A DNA stretch of 64,000 nucleotides, from contig JAZKAT010000023.1 in the NCBI GenBank assembly GCA_040389045.1, positions 62,001-126,000 of the forward strand, written 5' to 3'. Below are positions 58,746 through 64,000 of the stretch, piece after piece. Source of the stretch: UBA5158 sp040389045. GTDB lineage: Bacteria > Pseudomonadota > Gammaproteobacteria > DSM-16500. Position numbers and translations under genes: made by a program. A model generated the notes under the pieces. That model was not told the origin of the DNA. It saw nothing but the letters and a program-made list of their open reading frames with translations, and did no database searches. Within the stretch, counting starts at the first letter, position 1, and each line of letters starts with the position of its first letter.

Positions 58746-60375
58746 TTTTAACTCGCTCCTGTTGCTTGATCGCCGCACGAATAAAACCAGTAAATAATGG
58801 ATGGCCGTAACGCGGTGTTGAGGTAAATTCCGGATGAAATTGACAACCGACAAACCAGGGATGGTCTGGTAATTCGATCATTTCAACCAGTGTTCCCTGC
58901 GCAGAGCGTCCCGACACTTTTATTCCGGCCGCTTCAATCAACGGTAATAAAGTATTATTTACTTCATAACGGTGGCGATGGCGCTCAACAATTGTATCTT
59001 TTCCATATAAGCGTTGGGCTAATGAACCTTCGACCAAGCGACAAACCTGGCCACCTAAGCGCATCGTACCACCTTTGTCAGATTCTTCATGACGGTATTC
59101 CACCTGACCGGTTGGATCAACCCATTCCGTGACTAATGCAATAACTGGGTAAGCGGTATCTTTGTTAAATTCAGTGCTGTTCGCCCCGGGCAAATTCGCC
59201 TGGTGACGGGCAAATTCTATAATCGCGATTTGCATGCCCAGACAAATTCCCAGATAAGGGACTTTTTGTTCCCGCGCATATTCCGCCGCTAAAATTTTGC
59301 CTTCGACCCCGCGCTTGCCAAAACCGCCGGGCACGATGATAGCATCCATGGCTTTCAATAATTCAGTGCCTTGTTTTTCAATTTCTTCGGAATCAATGTA
59401 ATTAATATTAACGCGCGTACGCGTTTGAATGCCGGCATGCACTAATGCTTCGGATAATGATTTATAGGATTCGGTTAAATCCATGTATTTGCCAACCATG
59501 CCTATGGTGACTTCCGCGTCAGGATTGCGATAAGAATCCACTACCCGTTCCCATTCGCTCAAGTCAGCAGGTTTGGTTTCCAGGTGCAGCATTTCAATGA
59601 CGATATCATCTAATTGTTGAGCGTGTAATTCCAACGGAATTTGATAAACAAAATCCACATCACGTAATGGAATGACCGCGCGTTTTTCAACGTTGGTAAA
59701 TAAGGCCATTTTGGAGCGGGCGCTGTCTAATAGCGGACGGTCACAACGACATAACAAAATATCCGGTTGAATACCAATCGAACGCAATTCTTTTACCGAA
59801 TGCTGGGTAGGTTTGGTTTTAATTTCCCCCGCCGTTTGAATATAAGGCACCAGGGTAAGATGAATGAATAAAGCATTTTGACGACCCAGCTCGACCCGCA
59901 TTTGCCTGATCGCTTCCAGAAAAGGTAAGGATTCAATGTCACCTACCGTGCCGCCAATTTCAATTAAAGCGACATCCACATCACCCGCGCCCTCAATAAT
60001 ACAGCGTTTGATTTCATCGGTGATATGCGGAATAACCTGGACAGTGCCACCTAGATAATCGCCGCGGCGCTCATTGCGAATGACGTTGGCATAAACACGG
60101 CCGCTAGTAAAATTATTCGCTCTGGTCATGGCAACTCTGACGAAACGCTCATAATGCCCCAGGTCCAAATCCGTCTCCGCCCCATCCTCAGTCACAAAAA
60201 CTTCGCCGTGTTGCAGCGGGTTCATGGTGCCTGGATCGACGTTGATGTAGGGATCTAGCTTTAACAGAGTGACTTTAAGGCCTCGCGCTTCTAAAATCGC
60301 GCCAAGAGATGCTGAAGCTATTCCTTTTCCAAGAGAAGAAACAACCCCGCCTGTAGTAAAAATATATCGGGTCAT
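58726..60375 (-). CDS. pyrG: CTP synthase
   Basis: 549 aa. N-terminal synthetase domain (RYIFTTGGVVSSLGKGIASA, KLDPYINVDPGTMNPLQHGE) and class I glutaminase (VPGGFGKRGVEGKILAAEYA, YLGICLGMQIAIIEFARH with nucleophile Cys, FVGCQFHPEFTSTP with His/Glu). Makes CTP from UTP. Precedes kdsA; the usual downstream eno lies 36 kb away in this window. Confidence 0.98.
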   Translation of the reverse strand: MTRYIFTTGGVVSSLGKGIASASLGAILEARGLKVTLLKLDPYINVDPGTMNPLQHGEVFVTEDGAETDLDLGHYERFVRVAMTRANNFTSGRVYANVIRNERRGDYLGGTVQVIPHITDEIKRCIIEGAGDVDVALIEIGGTVGDIESLPFLEAIRQMRVELGRQNALFIHLTLVPYIQTAGEIKTKPTQHSVKELRSIGIQPDILLCRCDRPLLDSARSKMALFTNVEKRAVIPLRDVDFVYQIPLELHAQQLDDIVIEMLHLETKPADLSEWERVVDSYRNPDAEVTIGMVGKYMDLTESYKSLSEALVHAGIQTRTRVNINYIDSEEIEKQGTELLKAMDAIIVPGGFGKRGVEGKILAAEYAREQKVPYLGICLGMQIAIIEFARHQANLPGANSTEFNKDTAYPVIALVTEWVDPTGQVEYRHEESDKGGTMRLGGQVCRLVEGSLAQRLYGKDTIVERHRHRYEVNNTLLPLIEAAGIKVSGRSAQGTLVEMIELPDHPWFVGCQFHPEFTSTPRYGHPLFTGFIRAAIKQQERVKNAGMWV

Positions 60376-60692
60376 AGCGATTCGTTATAGCTTAGTTAAT
60401 GTTTGCGACTGTAACAAAATAGAAACCGACCTGCAATGTGGATTTTTACCCTACAGCTACAGTAAATAAGAATGATAATATACAGCAAATAACATTAATA
60501 ATCAAATAATAATACCATAATGTTAATATGATACATTAAGTAATGCGCCATTTAATGTACTTTTATCCCAAAAAAACTTTTGTTTCAAATTTTTCCGAGG
60601 AATATTGACTAGCCCCGCTTCTACCAGTACCCTTTATACTTTCATGGAAAAGAAAGAAATTATATTTTTCTGCTACTTATAGGAGATTGTTC
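60376..60692. other. AT-rich divergent intergenic region
   Basis: 317 bases between pyrG (minus) and the small membrane protein gene (plus). Very AT-rich at 60460-60540. A TATACT (60635-60640) could be the -10 for the small gene, and a TTGACT lies at 60605 with a spacer too long to be its -35. No gene or known RNA seen. Confidence 0.4.
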
Positions 60693-60935
60693 ATGATTCA
60701 CAAATTATTTATCGCTTTTATTGTTATTGTCGCCGTGATCGTGGGCGTTTGCGCTATTGCCCTGCCACGCGATGAAATTGCACGTTTGGTTATGTTCCGT
60801 GACTTTTTTGATGTTTCCTTACCTATTCTTGCCTTTGGTGCACTGGTTAAATACCTTTGCTCATGCAGCGGTAAGTGCTATTGCGGTGATTGCTCTAAGA
60901 CTTGCGCACGCTGTTCAACCACAAAGACGATTTAA
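60693..60935 (+). CDS. small membrane protein with a Cys-rich tail
   Basis: 80 aa from ATG 60693, with AGGAG 7 nt upstream. One clear N-terminal helix (LFIAFIVIVAVIVGVCAIAL) and a second hydrophobic part (VSLPILAFGALVKYL), then seven Cys in 19 residues: LCSCSGKCYCGDCSKTCARC. The tail looks like a small metal- or disulfide-binding knuckle. Family unknown. Own strong terminator at 60966. Confidence 0.65.
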   Translation: MIHKLFIAFIVIVAVIVGVCAIALPRDEIARLVMFRDFFDVSLPILAFGALVKYLCSCSGKCYCGDCSKTCARCSTTKTI

Positions 60936-60965
60936 TCCAAAGTTTCGTTGGATAATCTCCTCAAT

Positions 60966-60997
60966 AAAAAGCGACTATTTAGTCGCTTTTTGTTTTT
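60966..60997 (+). terminator. Rho-independent terminator of the small Cys-rich gene
   Basis: AAAAAGCGACTA-TT-TAGTCGCTTTTTG then TTTTTC. An 11-12-pair stem with T-run. It abuts the stop codon of tilS on the other strand and could serve both directions. Confidence 0.88.
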
Positions 60998-62370
60998 CAG
61001 CGCCTCGGTTCAGGATGGATTCCCGCCTGCGCGGGAATGACACCATGGAGAGCCAACACGTAACCTGGGTCGCCGGCTTTTGCCGCGAAGTCTTCACTCA
61101 CACACCACCCGACCACCGCCGCCAACTGTTCGCCTACATAAACCAGGGGTATACGGTCGCGCTGCCAGGCGGGTATACGCCAGGATTGAAATAATTTTTT
61201 TAAATCATGATGTCCGGTGCGCGCTGGTAAGCGGCAGACTTCACCGCCGCGGCGAAAACGTACTGAAACATCCTGCAATTCCGCGGCTAACCCGCTGCCC
61301 GTTACTGCCTGCGCCCGCAATTCCCCTAGCCCAGTCAAGACCAAAGGTTGCGGGTAATGCCAGGAATAAATTTGCTGGGTATCATGCACCGCGAGAGGAC
61401 TTGATGCGTATAATTCATCTTGATAGCGACGCAATTCCACTTGCGGCCAATGCATTACGGGTTGCTTGTCCGCACGCGCCAATAACATATCGTGCTGGAC
61501 CTGGCGTAACTTCACCGTACTGGGCACGGTGAAACCTGCTTGGCGCAACCAAAACCGCAACACTAGCCGCTGCCGTCGCGGGGACAAGGTTAATAATTTT
61601 GATACGGATAAGGTACCCGGTTTAGTACCACTGACCGTCGCAATATCTTGCGCGGCGATTTCATCTAATAAATGCTGGGCTTCCGCGCAATTGCTAGCAG
61701 AGCGGCCTAACGTTTTAGTCACCGCTGGCCAACGCTGTTGTAACACTGGCAGTACTTCGTGACGAATAAAATTTCTGGCAAAATTCTGATTGGCATTGGA
61801 TTCATCTTCAATCCACTGCAACTGATTTGTCACTGCATAATCACGCAAGATCGCGCGGGTACAATCCAGCAATGGGCGCCCTAACCACCCTGCGCCAAAA
61901 ACTTTGAGCGCGGGCATCGCAGCCAAGCCTTTGGGACCGGCGCCGCGGCATAATTGCAGCAATAAAGTTTCCGCCTGATCATCCTGGTGGTGGGCAGTAA
62001 CTAACATATCACCGGTGGAAATTTCTCGCATGATGGCCACGTAACGTGCCTGACGTGCTTTATTTTCAGGGCTTTCACCACCGCTCGCGCTGGCATCCAC
62101 TGTCGCTTGCACCAACTCAATATTCAGCTGCGTGCAAATTCGCGCACAGTGCGTCGCCCACGCCGCCGCGTTTGGGCTTAAGTTATGGTTCACATGAATG
62201 GCGCGTAATTTTAACGGCAGAAAGTCACGCAGTTGCGCCAGCACATGCAACAAGACATGAGAATCCAAACCACCACTGTAGGCAACCCAGTAAGTAGGCT
62301 CGAATCCCTGTTGTTGACAAAAATGTTTTACCCTGGCCGCCAATGGGCCCATTTCATCAGGATAAGCCAT
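60997..62370 (-). CDS. tilS: tRNA(Ile)-lysidine synthase
   Basis: 457 aa. PP-loop WVAYSGGLDSHVLLHVLAQL, VNHNLSPNAAAWATHC, LVTAHHQDDQAETLLLQLCR, LGRPLLDCTRAILRDYAV and EDESNANQNFARNFIRHEVL-like core, then the C-terminal TilS domains. Converts C34 of tRNA-Ile(CAU) to lysidine. The last 15 residues (GVIPAQAGIHPEPRR) are translated from dispersed repeat D, which therefore provides the stop. Overlaps accA by 14 nt. Confidence 0.94.
   Translation of the reverse strand: MAYPDEMGPLAARVKHFCQQQGFEPTYWVAYSGGLDSHVLLHVLAQLRDFLPLKLRAIHVNHNLSPNAAAWATHCARICTQLNIELVQATVDASASGGESPENKARQARYVAIMREISTGDMLVTAHHQDDQAETLLLQLCRGAGPKGLAAMPALKVFGAGWLGRPLLDCTRAILRDYAVTNQLQWIEDESNANQNFARNFIRHEVLPVLQQRWPAVTKTLGRSASNCAEAQHLLDEIAAQDIATVSGTKPGTLSVSKLLTLSPRRQRLVLRFWLRQAGFTVPSTVKLRQVQHDMLLARADKQPVMHWPQVELRRYQDELYASSPLAVHDTQQIYSWHYPQPLVLTGLGELRAQAVTGSGLAAELQDVSVRFRRGGEVCRLPARTGHHDLKKLFQSWRIPAWQRDRIPLVYVGEQLAAVVGWCVSEDFAAKAGDPGYVLALHGVIPAQAGIHPEPRR
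61013..61044. repeat. repeat D copy inside the 3' end of tilS
   Basis: GGATTCCCGCCTGCGCGGGAATGAC, identical in its core to the copy at 30590-30614. Read on the minus strand it encodes VIPAQAGIH of TilS. Confidence 0.85.
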
Positions 62371-63307
62371 AAGCCATCAAACGTTGGTGACGTTGCTCCA
62401 GTAATTGCGAGGGCGTTAACTTTTGTAAAGCCGCAAGCTGTTCTGATAAAGCTTTTTTTAGCGTCGCCGCTATCACATCATAATTTCGGTGCGCACCACC
62501 CAGTGGTTCGGGAAGGACTTGATCAACTAAACCTAATTTTAAAATTTGTTCCGCAGTGACACCCATAGCTTCGGCGGCGATTGATGCTTTATCCGCGCTT
62601 TTCCACAGAATGGATGCGCAACCTTCGGGAGAAATCACCGAATAAATGGAATACTGCAACATGAGGACTCTATCGCCTACGCCAATCGCTAACGCGCCAC
62701 CGGAACCACCTTCACCAATTACCGTGCAAATCACCGGTGTCTTTAAGCGCGCTAACACTAACAAATTACGCGCGATGGCTTCACTCTGGTTACGTTCTTC
62801 CGCGCCTATGCCAGGATACGCGCCAGGTGTGTCGATAAAAGTAAAAATCGGTAACTGAAAACGCTCTGCCATGTACATCAGACGCAACGCTTTGCGATAA
62901 TCTTCAGGATGCGGCATGCCAAAGTTACGTTCGATTTTTTCGTGGGTTTTCCGGCCTTTTTCATGGCCTATCACCATCACTGGCTGGCCTTCAAAACGCG
63001 CCAATCCAGCCACAATGGATGGTCCGCAAGAAATTGCTCGGTCACCGTGTAATTCATCAAAATCATCAAACAAGCGCGTGATATAATCCAGCGTGTGCGG
63101 ACGTTGTGAATGACGCGCCAATTGGGTCACTTGCCATGGCGTCAGTTTGGCGAATAATTCTTTCGTCAATTGTTTGCTTTTAACTTCAAGACGCGCAATT
63201 TCATCGCTAAGATTAATATCACTGTCTTTTCCAACCATGCGCAATTCTTCAATCTTCGCTTCCAACTCCGCAATGGGTTGTTCAAAATCAAGAAAATTTA
63301 AATTCAT
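62357..63307 (-). CDS. accA: acetyl-CoA carboxylase carboxyltransferase alpha subunit
   Basis: 316 aa. LNFLDFEQPIAELEAKIEEL, RHSQRPHTLDYITRLFDDFD, ELHGDRAISCGPSIVAGLAR, GHEKGRKTHEKIERNFGMP, FIDTPGAYPGIGAEERNQSE and VIGEGGSGGALAIGVGDRVL are the AccA path. Transfers carboxyl to acetyl-CoA for fatty acid synthesis, together with AccD. Divergent from dnaE, a common arrangement (dnaE-accA are adjacent in many gammaproteobacteria, but here divergent). Confidence 0.97.
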   Translation of the reverse strand: MNLNFLDFEQPIAELEAKIEELRMVGKDSDINLSDEIARLEVKSKQLTKELFAKLTPWQVTQLARHSQRPHTLDYITRLFDDFDELHGDRAISCGPSIVAGLARFEGQPVMVIGHEKGRKTHEKIERNFGMPHPEDYRKALRLMYMAERFQLPIFTFIDTPGAYPGIGAEERNQSEAIARNLLVLARLKTPVICTVIGEGGSGGALAIGVGDRVLMLQYSIYSVISPEGCASILWKSADKASIAAEAMGVTAEQILKLGLVDQVLPEPLGGAHRNYDVIAATLKKALSEQLAALQKLTPSQLLEQRHQRLMAYGLS

Positions 63308-63427
63308 CTAAAAAAAACCTCGTGCCGCGAAATAGTCGTCGGCAAAAACCTAACCTATTTGAAGCACAATATGATAGCTCAGATACGCATTTTATGCCTA
63401 TAATTTCTGGCACAGATAGGATGCCCT

Positions 63428-64000
63428 ATGAAAATAAATTTTATACACCTGCGGGTACATACTGAGTATTCTTTGATCGACGGCATTGTACAAATCCAGC
63501 CATTAGTCGAAGAAACGCTCAAATTTAACATGCCAGCCTTAGCTATTTCAGACCAAAGCAATCTGTTTGCTGTTGTTAAATTCTACAAAGAAGCCTTAGA
63601 GGCGGGCATTAAGCCCATAATTGGGGCTGATTTGTGGCTATACAATGAAAAAGAACCAAAAAAGCCATTCCGATTTAGTGTATTTTGCCAGCATAACCAA
63701 GGCTATAAAAATCTGCTGCAATTAATTTCATTAAGTTACCTTGAGGGCCAGATTCACGATAAACCCACGATCAAGCGCGACTGGCTTGCCACCTATGCGG
63801 ATGGCTTGATTGTGCTGTCAGGGGCGCAGGAAGGCGATGTAGGCCAGGCATTGCTGGCGGAAGACCATGTTGCCGTGCAGTCGCTATTACAGTTTTGGCA
63901 GCAATTGTTTCCGCAGCGCTATTATCTGGAATTACAACGCACCGGTCGTGTCCAGGAAGAAACTTACAATCAAGCCGCACTGATCAGCGCCGAACAACTT
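63428..64000 (+). CDS. dnaE: DNA polymerase III alpha subunit (5' part, runs off the window)
   Basis: First 191 codons from ATG 63428 (AGGATG upstream). PHP domain start FIHLRVHTEYSLIDGIVQIQ, FNMPALAISDQSNLFAVVKF, GIKPIIGADLW and QGYKNLLQLISLSYLEG match DnaE. The replicative polymerase; the catalytic part lies beyond 64000. Confidence 0.95.
   Translation, partial: MKINFIHLRVHTEYSLIDGIVQIQPLVEETLKFNMPALAISDQSNLFAVVKFYKEALEAGIKPIIGADLWLYNEKEPKKPFRFSVFCQHNQGYKNLLQLISLSYLEGQIHDKPTIKRDWLATYADGLIVLSGAQEGDVGQALLAEDHVAVQSLLQFWQQLFPQRYYLELQRTGRVQEETYNQAALISAEQL

Overview
The window looks like a chromosomal contig from a gammaproteobacterium of the Legionellales (Coxiella, Legionella, Aquicella or Berkiella type). 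The basis is moderate to low GC, a gammaproteobacterial housekeeping gene set (rpoS-nlpD-surE, ftsB-eno, hda, mreBCD-rng-yhdP, gatCAB, lptFG, pepA-holC-valS, kdsA-pyrG, tilS-accA, dnaE) and, among these, several large unrecognised proteins and J-domain or membrane-tailed proteins of the kind seen as host-directed factors in that order. The assignment is inference; no 16S rRNA or tRNA gene was found. A 100-base run of N at 5986-6085 marks an assembly gap inside a peptide-deformylase-like gene.

Positions 1-4.4 kb hold the most unusual locus: a minus-strand operon encoding a microviridin/MvdD-type ATP-grasp ligase, at least five short precursor-like peptides with a shared leader and divergent cores, and two paralogous exported proteins with a POTRA-like N-terminus and HEAT-like repeats, interleaved with the peptides. 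It reads as a graspetide (omega-ester or omega-amide RiPP) cluster that runs off the left edge. Transcription order is peptide 1, peptide 2, ligase, HEAT 1, peptide 3, peptide 4, HEAT 2, peptide 5 (cut at position 1). Four peptides and the exact starts were read directly from the DNA.

Positions 4.5-17.7 kb are accessory: an unknown protein with EreA/ChaN-like hints, the PDF-like gene, an erythromycin-esterase-family protein, LuxR-type regulators, an exported GH3 glycosidase, a membrane J-domain protein, a DUF2975/XRE pair with an internally deleted old-yellow-enzyme remnant, a small outer-membrane barrel with a structured 5' leader, a CBS protein, a D-amino-acid oxidase and a tail-anchored unknown. 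GTAG-type REP palindromes are scattered here.

Positions 17.8-42.5 kb are mostly housekeeping: stress sigma factor and envelope genes, glycolysis, DnaA regulation, IHF beta, dCTP deaminase, Mrp/ApbC, MetRS, an RnfB-like ferredoxin, AsmA-like YhdP, RNase G, cell-shape genes and GatCAB. Noteworthy are a probable ATT start for mreC, a hairpin between Shine-Dalgarno and start codon of ihfB, and a candidate structured RNA between ihfB and dcd.

Positions 42.7-44.2 kb hold two convergent type II toxin-antitoxin pairs. Then come a GNAT acetyltransferase, an Asn/Trp/His-rich exported protein, lptFG, pepA-holC-valS, three unrecognised proteins (52.7-57.8 kb, possible secreted effectors), kdsA-pyrG, a small Cys-rich membrane protein, tilS (whose C-terminus is supplied by a dispersed repeat), accA and the 5' part of dnaE.
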